The notes below the pieces were generated by a model that worked only from the letters and a program-made list of their open reading frames with translations, was not told the origin of the DNA and searched no databases. A stretch of DNA of 34,840 bases from a virus. The position numbers were made by a program, and so were the translations under genes. Each line of letters opens with the position of its first letter. Positions within the stretch are counted from its first letter, which is position 1. The stretch covers positions 1-34,840 of IMG/VR virus record IMGVR_UViG_3300046007_002436, one strand, 5' to 3'. Of the stretch, positions 15,453-23,577 are shown in pieces.

Positions 15453-18146
15453 TTACCTAGGTGTAATTCCTCGTGTGGAGTATGTGCCTTGCCATGACAC
15501 TTCTTGGATGTTGGTGGGTAGAGAGTCAGGTGCAATCAGAGTCACCTCAGCTTTATCACCATCAGCCATGATTGGAGCAGATGCTTGTGCAACTCGGTAC
15601 ATGGCTACATCCCCAAGCAGGTAGTTGGTAGGGGTTTTGAGGTCACATCGTCTCGTGAAGTCAGGCCGTCCAGGGGACTGCACCTTTACCTCAAAGGCTC
15701 CACTTGTGTAGGCCCGTACAATGAGCCTGCGCACCTTGGGAGGAAATACCACTTCGGATCTATCCCCACGGACGTACATGTGAGGCAGCACTGCAGATGC
15801 CACGAATGGGAGGCCAATGATGATGTTGCCAGTCTTTGTGTCCTCTTCAATCTGGAGGATGCCAGACGTGATGGATCCATTCAGGAATACGCCTGTCTTC
15901 GGCCCGTCAACGATGAACACAGTCAGCTCTCCAGGGAAGTCATCATAGACCGTCCCATTGAGATCAACTGAGGTGATCCCTGTGATGACATTGAAGGTAG
16001 GGTTGACTGGATACAGTTGGAGATCGAGACGTGGGTTGAAGGTCTTCCCGTCGAACTCAATAAATCCACGAGGATCGGTTACCGACAACCTGAAGCGGCT
16101 GATGGCTGTGACACCGTTGAAGTCTCCAACAACATACATGTAGTCATCTAGCATGTAGATGTGTCGGATGGTGGACTCCAGGATGTACCGGAACCAGGCT
16201 GCTTGGATGCGTTGCCTCCCAGCTTCTGCCCATCGCCAGAGATAAACTGTGTTTTGCTCCTGCTCTGACACGCACGCCAGGATCCCAGCGTCAGCGTCCG
16301 CATCTGCCGTGAAGACAAAAGGCGGAATGTAGGTTGGAGCCTGGAGGTTCAATACCTCAGGTCTGCCAAGGTTGGGGTCCTCATCTGCTCCAGGGAACAT
16401 CTCGTAGAACCTTACACCACCAGGAGCCTCTTCAGTCACAAACCAGGAGAGTTGATTCCTGATGGGACGGATTGCGGTGGAAGTTCTGATCTTGGAGATC
16501 GAGGTCAGTTCGGCACTTCTTGGGCTGAATGCTTCATCCCTAGTCCTGAGAGCATACTGAGCATCTTCAGAAACAAGGACCAGCTGACGATTGTAGGGAA
16601 TGGCGTATCTGAAAGTTAACCTTGAAGATGCTCCTGCATTCAGGTCAACAGGATCATCATCTAACACCTGGATTGCTGAGGTAGGCCAGAAGTTGTAGTA
16701 GTCCCCTGCTTTGCTGGTTATCACGGTATCTTCACTCATTAGCACAAGTCTGTTGAGATAAAAGCCTATACCGGTGATGTAGGAGTCAACAAAGGTTGGC
16801 CAGGGTATCGTGGATAGCTCCCCTACTGAACGTCCTGTCCACTTCTCGTTGGCAAACACAGGATTGAATAGCGTCTGAGTGGCTACCGTCGAGATGGTAA
16901 AAGCGTCTCCATTTAGAGCGGTGACAGTTGAAGCAGCAGTGTAACCTTGGCCACCTGTGACCACCTCAGCAGCTGTAGGGGCTCCACTAGAGTTGGTGTT
17001 GGTGACGGTGATTTTGAGGCCCTTACCGCTGCCACCATAGAGGGGGATCGTCTGTCCGATTCCGTAGCGTCCCCTGTAGGTGCCTGTGGGGGCGACAGCG
17101 GTTACCACACCCCCCACACTTTGGGAGGCCGCCAAGGGGCTCACAGCGTCCAGTGAGCGCATGATCCAGGTGCCGTCAGCTCTTCGCACAAGGGCATGGG
17201 GCATGGTGGTGTAGTCCACCCGGAACTGCTCCCCAGGCTTGGCCGATTCAACCCAGACTCCTGTGCCGATGGTATCAGTTGGATTCTGGTCTCTTGATTC
17301 AAATGCCACCCAATAGCCTTGACCTACATCAGAGCTAGGGTTGACTTTAACGTGAGCACCTACTAGATACTGGGATGGTAGATCGGCAACGGACGCCACT
17401 GAGCCACTATATCCGCGTATAGCAGTTCCAGTGAATCCACCCCGTGCATCTATGATCAGGGGATCTTGAGTACTAGGCCATGCTCCACCACTCTGGATGA
17501 AGATTATGTTATTACCAGCTGCTAGAGAAGTCCATCTAGTAGAGGATGCAGCAGCTAGTGCTGAAGTAAATGCACTCCTAATCCCGGTGATGACTGTCTG
17601 GACATCCAGGCTTCCAGTTGAAGGCGTGGTATAGCTGAATGTCAAGTTAAGTACGCTGTCCTTAAGAGAGACCCTATACTCTGTGTTGTATGAGACTGCT
17701 TCTACAGAAACCCACGCATGGACTCTTTGAGCTGGAAGAGTAGCCGATGATTTATTTACACGCTTAGTTCTATTCAGGAGGAACACAAAGTCTCCAATCT
17801 GGAGAACCTCGATGTCCCCTTGCTTACCATGGGATGCGTAGCTTGTGACTTGAGTGGATACAGTCTGCTCAATACCAGATGCTGCATCCCAGATTTTGAC
17901 GTTCCCTGAGCGACCAACGAATAGTAGGAAATCCTCAGACTCACTCAAGGTGACGTTGAACCAGGAGCCCTTCTCAGTTATAGAGGTGGTACTGACAAGT
18001 TCAGATCCAGGCCTCTTGGCCAGCCCCCAAACAGGATCAGGAAGAAAGTTGTCACACCTACGAACAGTGCCGGGGGCCATAAGGGAATCAGGCTGCTGAC
18101 TGACTCCATTGATGAGGGGAGGTAGGGTCTGTTGAATTACAGCCAT
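15453..18146 (-). CDS. Tail tubular protein B (gp12-like nozzle protein)
   Basis: 897 residues from the ATG at 18146 (MAVIQQTLPPLINGVSQQPD), one base after the stop of tail tubular A; an in-frame start 8 codons upstream would overlap that gene and is less likely. The N-terminal motif INGVSQQ(P/A) followed by the R-x-C-x-N (RRCDNFLPDP) is characteristic of T7 gp12-type nozzle proteins. The remainder is beta-rich, including a block around residues 370-420 rich in Gly/Thr. In T7, gp12 forms the tail nozzle below the gp11 ring and carries the fibres. T7 gp12 is 794 residues, so the protein is somewhat long. Confidence 0.88.
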   Translation of the reverse strand: MAVIQQTLPPLINGVSQQPDSLMAPGTVRRCDNFLPDPVWGLAKRPGSELVSTTSITEKGSWFNVTLSESEDFLLFVGRSGNVKIWDAASGIEQTVSTQVTSYASHGKQGDIEVLQIGDFVFLLNRTKRVNKSSATLPAQRVHAWVSVEAVSYNTEYRVSLKDSVLNLTFSYTTPSTGSLDVQTVITGIRSAFTSALAAASSTRWTSLAAGNNIIFIQSGGAWPSTQDPLIIDARGGFTGTAIRGYSGSVASVADLPSQYLVGAHVKVNPSSDVGQGYWVAFESRDQNPTDTIGTGVWVESAKPGEQFRVDYTTMPHALVRRADGTWIMRSLDAVSPLAASQSVGGVVTAVAPTGTYRGRYGIGQTIPLYGGSGKGLKITVTNTNSSGAPTAAEVVTGGQGYTAASTVTALNGDAFTISTVATQTLFNPVFANEKWTGRSVGELSTIPWPTFVDSYITGIGFYLNRLVLMSEDTVITSKAGDYYNFWPTSAIQVLDDDPVDLNAGASSRLTFRYAIPYNRQLVLVSEDAQYALRTRDEAFSPRSAELTSISKIRTSTAIRPIRNQLSWFVTEEAPGGVRFYEMFPGADEDPNLGRPEVLNLQAPTYIPPFVFTADADADAGILACVSEQEQNTVYLWRWAEAGRQRIQAAWFRYILESTIRHIYMLDDYMYVVGDFNGVTAISRFRLSVTDPRGFIEFDGKTFNPRLDLQLYPVNPTFNVITGITSVDLNGTVYDDFPGELTVFIVDGPKTGVFLNGSITSGILQIEEDTKTGNIIIGLPFVASAVLPHMYVRGDRSEVVFPPKVRRLIVRAYTSGAFEVKVQSPGRPDFTRRCDLKTPTNYLLGDVAMYRVAQASAPIMADGDKAEVTLIAPDSLPTNIQEVSWQGTYSTRGITPR

Positions 18147-18147
18147 C

Positions 18148-18744
18148 TCAGAATCTCCAGACAGCATCAAATGGGCTGAAGGTGTTGTTGTATTGGTTTC
18201 GGTTCCTGTCTACTGCCATAGTCAGCTTCTGCTCGTCTGCATCATAGGCCACACAGTTAGCACGAAGCCTTTCTTCATCAATGTTGGCCAGCCTCACCAT
18301 CTCTTGGGATCCTTGGCTGCGGGATACAAACACCCGTGCAGCTCGTTGGGTGATGTAGAGCTTGAAGGGGAGTGGGATGTCATCAAAGGGGAAGGCCCAC
18401 ACCACATCCACCAGGATCTGCTCCGTGGTGAATTTGAAGGAGTGGCTCCTGCGATCATACAGCTTGCCTGCACGTACCGTCAGGTCGAACAGCACAGGGA
18501 AGCGATCCTTGTTGACTTGGATGAAGAGGACATTATCAGGTAGCACAAATTCCCCATCTACATTTGGTGTGAGGGAGTAGTTGTACTCACGGTTGAAGTG
18601 CCAACGTTCAGCTTGCACTTCCTTGTTGACTTGATTAAGAGTAGCAAGCGCAATGCCTAGCTCAGGGTTGTCTGTGTCGATCGTAGTGACCGGAGCTTCA
18701 CCCACAGCAGAAAGCATCTGATTGACAGCTTCTAGTGTGTTCAT
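18148..18744 (-). CDS. Tail tubular protein A (gp11-like adaptor)
   Basis: 198 residues, close to T7 gp11 (196). The start MNTLEAVNQMLSAVGEAPV is the typical beginning of gp11 proteins (helix followed by G-E-x-P-V). Frames upstream of this ATG run through the capsid gene terminator and overlap the capsid gene, so 18744 is chosen; AGGAT lies about 11 bases before it. Other features: NKEVQAERWHFNRE and the RAARVFVSRSQG...MVRLANIDEERLRA segment near the C-terminus. It forms the ring linking portal and nozzle in T7. It is the first gene after the capsid terminator. Confidence 0.9.
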   Translation of the reverse strand: MNTLEAVNQMLSAVGEAPVTTIDTDNPELGIALATLNQVNKEVQAERWHFNREYNYSLTPNVDGEFVLPDNVLFIQVNKDRFPVLFDLTVRAGKLYDRRSHSFKFTTEQILVDVVWAFPFDDIPLPFKLYITQRAARVFVSRSQGSQEMVRLANIDEERLRANCVAYDADEQKLTMAVDRNRNQYNNTFSPFDAVWRF

Positions 18745-18777
18745 GTTGATTAGTATCCTGTCTAGGTACTCATACGA

Positions 18778-18810
18778 AGAAAGCCCCCTCCCCAATAAAG
18801 AGGAGAGGGC
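18778..18810 (-). terminator. Intrinsic terminator after the capsid gene (T7 T-phi-like position)
   Basis: On the minus strand GCCCTCTCC, an 8-base loop and GGGGAGGGGGC form a stem of about nine pairs (one G-U), followed by TTTCTT. It lies 20 bases after the capsid stop and 34 bases before the tail tubular A start. T7 places its main phage-polymerase terminator at the same place, after gene 10. The tail of U residues is short and interrupted, so termination may be partial. Confidence 0.75.
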
Positions 18811-18829
18811 AGAATAGGAGCCACCAAAC

Positions 18830-19906
18830 TCAGGAGATGGTGGTGCGGTTGTCGAAGGAACCAGCCACGGACACGCGCACGGGCGCACAGCCCATAGCCA
18901 GCTTACCCACGATCAGGTCACCCTGATAAATCACTCGGGTGTCGCTGCCAGTGGTTTCCACGGAGGGACCCACAGCAGTAACAGCAGCAGCAGCTTCCCG
19001 GTGGTAGATCAGGCCACAGGTGTGGGCGAACGAGGCCGCCGTGCCGTAGGTGTTCCGCTCACCGAAGGAGCCGTTGGTGGGGTTCTGGCCAGCAGAGGTC
19101 ATACCAGTGGCAAGAGCGCCATCAGCAATCACGGGGCCAGTGGGGCTACCGAAGCGACCCAGGAAAGGTACGTTGTTGCTCTGACGGATCTTGATACCAG
19201 CGATCTGATACAGGCCATCACCAGTGTTCAGGCTACCACCTTGAGCACCATACTCCCGGTTGAGGATGTTGGTGTCAACCTGAGAGATCAGGGTGTAGTA
19301 TTGACGGGGAGACAGTACAGCATGTCGGCCATCCTTGGGAGCCGAGATTTCATCCAGACGGGCAGCAGCTTCAAAGAAGCCATCCACGAGGGCCTGGGCA
19401 TTATACTCGTTGTTGTCACCAAGGGCGATTCGGAAACCGCCAGGCTCACCAGTCACAGGAGCGGCAAGGGTGGAGGCACGAACCAGCACACGAGCCACAA
19501 TCCGGTCGTAACGCTCAGCCAGTGCTTGCCCGATCTGACGGGCGATGGGACCACGGGTGCTGTAGTGAGCCAGCACTTCATCCAGGTTGTAGATGAAGGC
19601 CTGGGAGGTCAGCAGGTCATCCACAGTCACGGTGGTTTCAGCAACCCGCAGCTGCTCGGCCTTGTCCAGGAGGGACGTACCAGGCACATGGTAGCTGGAG
19701 GTCATCCGGCCAGTGTGGATGAACTGATGCTCACGCCCATTGCGCAGCTCGTGGTTCATGATGGTCTCCTTGAAGATCAAGGAGTTAGTGAAAGCCTGAT
19801 AGACTTCACCTTTGAAGAGCTTGAGGTAAGTGGCACGCTCAGAGCCCGTATTGTTAATCTGACCCTGGAAGCCTACGACTCCAGGAGGTGCAAAAGTTCC
19901 AGCCAT
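18830..19906 (-). CDS. Major capsid protein (gp10-like)
   Basis: 358 residues, near the T7 gp10A length (345). T7-type HK97-fold features are visible: a lysine/phenylalanine-rich segment (YLKLFKGEVYQAFTNSLIF, residues 27-45) and MNHELRNGREHQFIHTGR, then the E-loop and spine region, and a P-domain pattern KDGRHAVLSPRQYYTLI around residue 190. The gene follows scaffold after the only sizeable intergenic gap and is followed by a hairpin terminator. The start has no good Shine-Dalgarno match (TAAGATAA before ATG), odd for the most highly expressed phage gene but not rare in cyanobacteria and their phages. No frameshifted second form is evident. Confidence 0.93.
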   Translation of the reverse strand: MAGTFAPPGVVGFQGQINNTGSERATYLKLFKGEVYQAFTNSLIFKETIMNHELRNGREHQFIHTGRMTSSYHVPGTSLLDKAEQLRVAETTVTVDDLLTSQAFIYNLDEVLAHYSTRGPIARQIGQALAERYDRIVARVLVRASTLAAPVTGEPGGFRIALGDNNEYNAQALVDGFFEAAARLDEISAPKDGRHAVLSPRQYYTLISQVDTNILNREYGAQGGSLNTGDGLYQIAGIKIRQSNNVPFLGRFGSPTGPVIADGALATGMTSAGQNPTNGSFGERNTYGTAASFAHTCGLIYHREAAAAVTAVGPSVETTGSDTRVIYQGDLIVGKLAMGCAPVRVSVAGSFDNRTTIS

Positions 19907-19927
19907 TTATCTTAGTAAGTAGAGTGT

Positions 19928-19968
19928 TTATGACGACGCCCATTCGCGAATAGACTTGAAGTATTCAA
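19928..19968 (-). promoter_or_regulatory. Candidate phage promoter/operator upstream of the capsid gene
   Basis: Within the 175-base gap before the capsid gene there are two short palindromes: TTGAAGTATTCAA (19956-19968) and the perfect ATTCGCGAAT (19942-19951). The second runs into AATGGGCGTCGTCATAA on the minus strand (19944-19928), which has loose resemblance to the published Syn5 polymerase promoter ATTGGGCACCCGTAA. T7-like phages place a strong promoter before gene 10. This is suggestive only: I found no second copy of the motif in the window. Confidence 0.3.
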
Positions 19969-20033
19969 TTTGACAGGCCTGCCGGGTATCCACTCACCAC
20001 GTATGTCCGCAGACACAGGTGTTGGGCCGACAA

Positions 20034-20080
20034 TAGGAAAGGAGGGGAATCGAACCCCTCACATAAAGCACCAGCTTCCA
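20034..20080 (-). other. tRNA 3'-half-like element (T-arm hairpin plus acceptor-like strand)
   Basis: Directly after the scaffold stop, the minus strand carries GAGGGG-TTCGATT-CCCCTC, a six-pair stem with a canonical T-psi-C loop (20042-20060), followed by the acceptor-like CCTTTCC and a U. No matching GGAAAGG 5' acceptor strand exists upstream and there is no encoded CCA, so it is not an intact tRNA. It could be a tRNA remnant, an att-like segment copied from a host tRNA, or simply a processing or termination hairpin. Confidence 0.4.
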
Positions 20081-20081
20081 A

Positions 20082-20783
20082 TCAGAGCAGATCGTCAGGG
20101 CTTACGGCCAAACGATCAGCTACATCATTTCGATAAGCAGGATCCCGATCATAGCGGGGATCACTGAGGGCAGTGTTTACTTCTTCTCGACTGCGATATG
20201 GCTTGACTCCAGGGTTGGCATCACCTCGTCCAGTGTAAGTCTTTCCTTGGAAGTCAGCCTGGGACTTATACCTTTGAACAAGTGCTTCAGCAGCGAACTT
20301 GATTGCGGCTGCATTTTGGGATTCAAGTACCTTGTTGAAGTCGGCTTGATCCTCTTTGCTGATGTTCTCGGCTGCCCATTCAATTGCCTTGTCGTAGGTG
20401 TCTTTGCCACCAACAGCTTCAAGGATAGCCTGGGTATCTTTATCAGAAAGAGTAGGTACTTCAGGCTCCTTTGCCTCTACGGACTTCTCCTTTTCCTCAG
20501 GCTCTTCAGCTTCCTGTTCTTCGGATTCCGCAGTCTCGGGCTCTTCTTCGCTGATCTCGTCTTCGGATGACTCTGTGGATTTGCCCCCAAGCTTCTTCTG
20601 AAGTTCCAGGTAACCCTTCTCCAGGTCTTCCGCCGTTCGGAACTTCCCCGCAAACTTCAGCTCAGATTCTGAGTCCTCCCGAGCCTTGGTGTACGTCTGC
20701 TGTTCCTGCTCACGTTCAGCGGCTTCAATTTCTTCACCCTTGGCAAGGGCAGCCTTTTCTGTATCAGTAAGTTCGATAGCCAT
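20082..20783 (-). CDS. Capsid assembly (scaffolding) protein, gp9-like
   Basis: 233 residues, very acidic. The N-terminal motif LKFAGKFRTAEDLEKGYLEL (residues about 42-61) is a signature of podovirus scaffolds; a low-complexity Glu/Ser run follows (residues 70-110), then a helical region and a C-terminal segment YRSREEVNTALSDPRYDRDP that probably binds the capsid protein. T7 gp9 is 307 residues. Placed between portal and capsid genes as in T7. It directs capsid assembly and leaves the shell before or during packaging. The stop is TGA at 20082-20084, next to the tRNA-like hairpin. Confidence 0.9.
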   Translation of the reverse strand: MAIELTDTEKAALAKGEEIEAAEREQEQQTYTKAREDSESELKFAGKFRTAEDLEKGYLELQKKLGGKSTESSEDEISEEEPETAESEEQEAEEPEEKEKSVEAKEPEVPTLSDKDTQAILEAVGGKDTYDKAIEWAAENISKEDQADFNKVLESQNAAAIKFAAEALVQRYKSQADFQGKTYTGRGDANPGVKPYRSREEVNTALSDPRYDRDPAYRNDVADRLAVSPDDLL

Positions 20784-20786
20784 GAA

Positions 20787-21080
20787 TTAGGATTGAGGGG
20801 AAACGCTGTAGACTTTGGTGGTGCCGAAGCCAATGCTGGTCACAGACTTTCGAGCAGCCTTGATGTATCCAGCCTTGGGCTTAGCTTCCGACTTGAGTAC
20901 ACCTTGAGTACCAGTAATCTGACGAGGAGGATCGTAAGCTTCGTTGACCTCAGGGGTGCTAGGGTCATCCCCTGCAAATTCACCCTCCTCATTACGTGCT
21001 CGCTGCTCTTCAACTTCCACCGGTTGAGGCTGTTGGCGTACTCTGGGCATTGGCTTGGTTCTGTTGTAGTTGTTGGGCAT
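20787..21080 (-). CDS. Small hypothetical protein overlapping the portal gene, 97 aa
   Basis: Starts inside the portal gene, with a 71-base out-of-frame overlap, and ends 3 bases before the scaffold start. It has a Pro/Gln/Arg-rich N-terminus, an acidic middle (EEQRARNEEGEFAGDD) and a basic Lys-containing segment (LKSEAKPKAGYIKAARKS) before a Ser-rich end. Low-complexity, probably largely disordered. T7 has a protein of similar size and composition (gp7.3, a virion-associated tail assembly protein) before the portal gene; similarity here is compositional only. A later in-frame ATG at codon 11 would shorten the overlap. Confidence 0.6.
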   Translation of the reverse strand: MPNNYNRTKPMPRVRQQPQPVEVEEQRARNEEGEFAGDDPSTPEVNEAYDPPRQITGTQGVLKSEAKPKAGYIKAARKSVTSIGFGTTKVYSVSPQS

Positions 21081-22626
21081 CTACTGCTACTTTAGCGAGT
21101 GCGGGTTCATTCTGCTTATCTTGGAGAGCGGCTTGTTGTTGGAAGGCCTGCTGCTTCTCTTGCTGCTTCTCTTCGTCCGTCTTGACAAGTCCAAGGGCAT
21201 CAATCCCGACAGACGCAGCTAGACGTTTGATCAGCTCCTCAGGTTTGAGGTATTGAGCCATAGCCTCAGGTCCAAGTGTTTCCTGAAGAGTTCTGGCAAA
21301 GATGATCAGGGCCTCTCGATCCTGACCACGACCAATGCCATCCATACCGGTGATGATCGTAGGGATCACCATATTCTCTGGGAGATCAGGAAGCATCCTC
21401 TTCTTGCGAAGGATGAACATCTTCCTAGCTAGGTATGGCTGTAAGAGGTCTACAGTCAGCACCCCGAGATTACCACCAAGCTGCTCGTTGAGTTCCTGCT
21501 GGGTAGCACGGATCTCTTCGGCTGTAGTCCTCTCAGATTGACGGGGGGTAAAAATAAGGAAGGCTTCAGATAGAGAAGCCGTGAGGGCCTCGATCCGATC
21601 CTTGGCCACTGCCAGGTCTGCCGCCTTGCCAGCCTGAACCACAGTGACTTCATCTTTCCGACCAACCTGGAACGAAAGGCTGGGGGCCTGGGCCAGCAGC
21701 TCAGGTGAGGAGGCACAGGCAGGGCTTACCAACCACACCATCCGAGCAGAGCCCGCAGCACCCTCTACGAGGCTTTGAGTGAGGCTCTCCAAGGATCTCA
21801 GGTCCCCAAGGTACTCCTCGATTCGGCCACGGCCATAGTCCTCCCCATCAACCACATTGAAGCGAAGAGCAAGCCACGGGCATACGTCTTCCTTGGCCTG
21901 ACCATCAGTGCCGGGGATCACCTTGTCGTCAGCTTCCTGGTGCCACTTGTATAGCTTCTTGGCGGGGTCGTACTTGACCCAGGTGAAGACCTCCACCTCA
22001 TTTTCATTGATGGGCGTGGAGGCGGCTGTAGAGGGGCCTGAGGGCCTATCGGATCCATCCCTGTCCTGGCTATGGAAGCTAGGGGGCAGGGTGTCCCGGT
22101 TGACCACCTCAACAGTCAAGGCCTCAAGGAGCTTCTCACCTCCGCTACGATCAACCACATATCGATTGATAGGGTACAGCTTGAGGTCAGCGTCATCCTG
22201 CATGTAGACAAGGACGTTACCTGTAGCTACAAGGTGCTTGAAGCAGCTGAACAACTTCGCCCGATCTTGGGTTTCGTTGATGTGCTGCAAGACGATCCTC
22301 TCTGTCCGTGACAGTACAAGGTCAATCTCAGACTTGATCTGAGCATTCGTCTGGGGGTCCCTAACAAACTCCCCATCGCTGATTTGGAGTTTGAAAAAGC
22401 TCGTAGTTGGAGGCATAATGGCAAGCAGAAGCTTTGAGGCCATCACACTTACACCCTTTGCCCCCACACTCTGCCAGGTCTCAGGTAGAGTTTGACTTTC
22501 GGCTGTACCGGATCGGGTGAGCAGGTATGGCAGTGTCAGCTCTGCGCAGCGGCGTGCCGTCTCCAGGACGTTTGAATCTCTACGTGCTGCAAGTTCTAGA
22601 TACCTGGTTTGTGCTGATTCTTTCAT
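21010..22626 (-). CDS. Portal (head-tail connector) protein, gp8-like
   Basis: 538 residues from ATG 22626 (a GTG lies one codon earlier), matching T7 gp8 (536). The N-terminal RYLELAARRDSNVLETARRCAEL..PYL, the DTLP..LGA-like segment (ETWQSVGAKGVSVMASKLLLA, residues about 50-70) and TTAEEIRATQQELNEQLGG (residues about 365-383) are typical of T7-type portals. The C-terminal 60 residues are Gln/Ala-rich. It forms the dodecameric ring at the packaging vertex and recruits scaffold and terminase. Coupled to the upstream gene by near-abutting stop and start; its 3' end overlaps the next gene. Confidence 0.92.
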   Translation of the reverse strand: MKESAQTRYLELAARRDSNVLETARRCAELTLPYLLTRSGTAESQTLPETWQSVGAKGVSVMASKLLLAIMPPTTSFFKLQISDGEFVRDPQTNAQIKSEIDLVLSRTERIVLQHINETQDRAKLFSCFKHLVATGNVLVYMQDDADLKLYPINRYVVDRSGGEKLLEALTVEVVNRDTLPPSFHSQDRDGSDRPSGPSTAASTPINENEVEVFTWVKYDPAKKLYKWHQEADDKVIPGTDGQAKEDVCPWLALRFNVVDGEDYGRGRIEEYLGDLRSLESLTQSLVEGAAGSARMVWLVSPACASSPELLAQAPSLSFQVGRKDEVTVVQAGKAADLAVAKDRIEALTASLSEAFLIFTPRQSERTTAEEIRATQQELNEQLGGNLGVLTVDLLQPYLARKMFILRKKRMLPDLPENMVIPTIITGMDGIGRGQDREALIIFARTLQETLGPEAMAQYLKPEELIKRLAASVGIDALGLVKTDEEKQQEKQQAFQQQAALQDKQNEPALAKVAVDAQQLQQNQANAQSTPTASTGGS

Positions 22627-22628
22627 CA

Positions 22629-23399
22629 CTACGCTGCCCTCCTACGGAAGCCTTGGATGCCTGTACGCTGCCTTGAAGAGCTAGCCATTTGTTCTGAACT
22701 GAATCCTGTCATTGCAGGAGTCCTTTGTATCGTTGCAGCTTGACGCTCAACACCAATTGGTTGAAGAGGGTTCCAACCGGAGACCTGCTCAGATTCTCCT
22801 CCAATCTGATCAATTGGGGTAAATCCAGGAAGGGAAGCAATCTGTGATTGATACTGACGGATAGCCTGCTCAGATGCCTGATTGGCCTCATCGAAGGCTG
22901 CTCGTTGCTGAGAGTTGATGGCTTGTGACTGAGACATAGCCATGTCCAACATTGACTGAAATCCTCCAAGAGACTGATCAGCTTGAGAGCGAATCATGTC
23001 TAGCTGAGAGGCAATGCTGCGGGAAGATTCACCCATAATAGAGCCAATCACCTCAGACTGCCGACTGGTAAATGCAGATAACCTATTGTTCTGTTTATCC
23101 AGGTAGTCACTGTACCTGGCTGCATCAATAGCGTTACGAGTAGAGCCTTGAGTAAGCCAGCGCTCGCTGTTGCTGAATCCAGGTAGTTTGGCAACCGAAG
23201 CAACTACTTCCTGCTGAGTTACCTTGCCATCCTTACTGAATCCCTTTAAGGTCTGCTTGACGCTCTTCCAGTCTTCAGGCCTGAACTCTTTGTCATTGGC
23301 TGCAAAGGTTTGAGGCAGACTCTCCTTTAGTGGGCGAAGTAAGTCACGCTTGAGGTTGACCTTACCTTGCCCTTCTATTTTTACTTGCTTCTTAGACAC
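22629..23399 (-). CDS. Hypothetical protein, 256 aa, upstream of portal
   Basis: No family recognised. It appears to start with GTG (MSKKQVKIEGQGKVNLKRDL). Residues 30-85 form a soluble alpha-helical part; residues 95-185 are Gln/Ser/Ala-rich helix (SQLDMIRSQADQSLGGFQSM), likely coiled coil; the end is Arg-rich (SSRQRTGIQGFRRRAA). The composition resembles the ejection proteins and the location next to the portal suggests a virion or head-assembly protein. It overlaps the preceding 61-residue gene by 8 bases. Confidence 0.65.
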   Translation of the reverse strand: MSKKQVKIEGQGKVNLKRDLLRPLKESLPQTFAANDKEFRPEDWKSVKQTLKGFSKDGKVTQQEVVASVAKLPGFSNSERWLTQGSTRNAIDAARYSDYLDKQNNRLSAFTSRQSEVIGSIMGESSRSIASQLDMIRSQADQSLGGFQSMLDMAMSQSQAINSQQRAAFDEANQASEQAIRQYQSQIASLPGFTPIDQIGGESEQVSGWNPLQPIGVERQAATIQRTPAMTGFSSEQMASSSRQRTGIQGFRRRAA

Positions 23400-23577
23400 T
23401 GCTGTACTCCTTTAGTCGTCGGATAACTTCAATGGCTCCAGCTTGATAGCCAAGCTCAAATTCACCCACTGATACACGAGGGTGCGTATCGGGGAAGCAG
23501 TTTTCAAGGGTCTTTACCATCGACTGGATGTCATGTGGCAGAGTCAGGTCAAGCACGGAGCCGGTGATGTTAGCCAT
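23392..23577 (-). CDS. Small hypothetical protein, 61 aa
   Basis: Starts at ATG 23577 (MANITGSVLDLTLPHDIQSM); an upstream TTG would enlarge the overlap with nrdB and is not favoured. The start overlaps the nrdB stop by 8 bases and the end overlaps the next gene by 8 bases, so it is embedded in the operon. The C-terminal half (VGEFELGYQAGAIEVIRRLKEY) is a helix resembling that of several small phage proteins. No function assigned. Its link to nrdB by overlap does not show it belongs to the reductase. Confidence 0.6.
   Translation of the reverse strand: MANITGSVLDLTLPHDIQSMVKTLENCFPDTHPRVSVGEFELGYQAGAIEVIRRLKEYSSV

Noticed and set aside
18830-19906. Programmed frameshift extending the capsid protein as in T7 gene 10B
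   Set aside because: The stop is followed within 20 bases by the terminator hairpin, with no slippery run and no room for an extension domain.
19001-19915. Long plus-strand open frame (304 codons) antisense to the capsid gene
   Set aside because: It mirrors the codon pattern of the well-supported capsid gene, shows no family motif, and all other genes are on the minus strand.
20034-20160. Complete tRNA gene overlapping the scaffold gene end
   Set aside because: The T-arm is convincing but no 5' acceptor strand pairing with CCTTTCC, no credible D-arm and no CCA end were found.
23200-23250. EF-hand calcium-binding loop (KDGKVTQQE) in the 256-residue protein
   Set aside because: The Asp residues at loop positions 1 and 3 are missing, so calcium binding is not supported.
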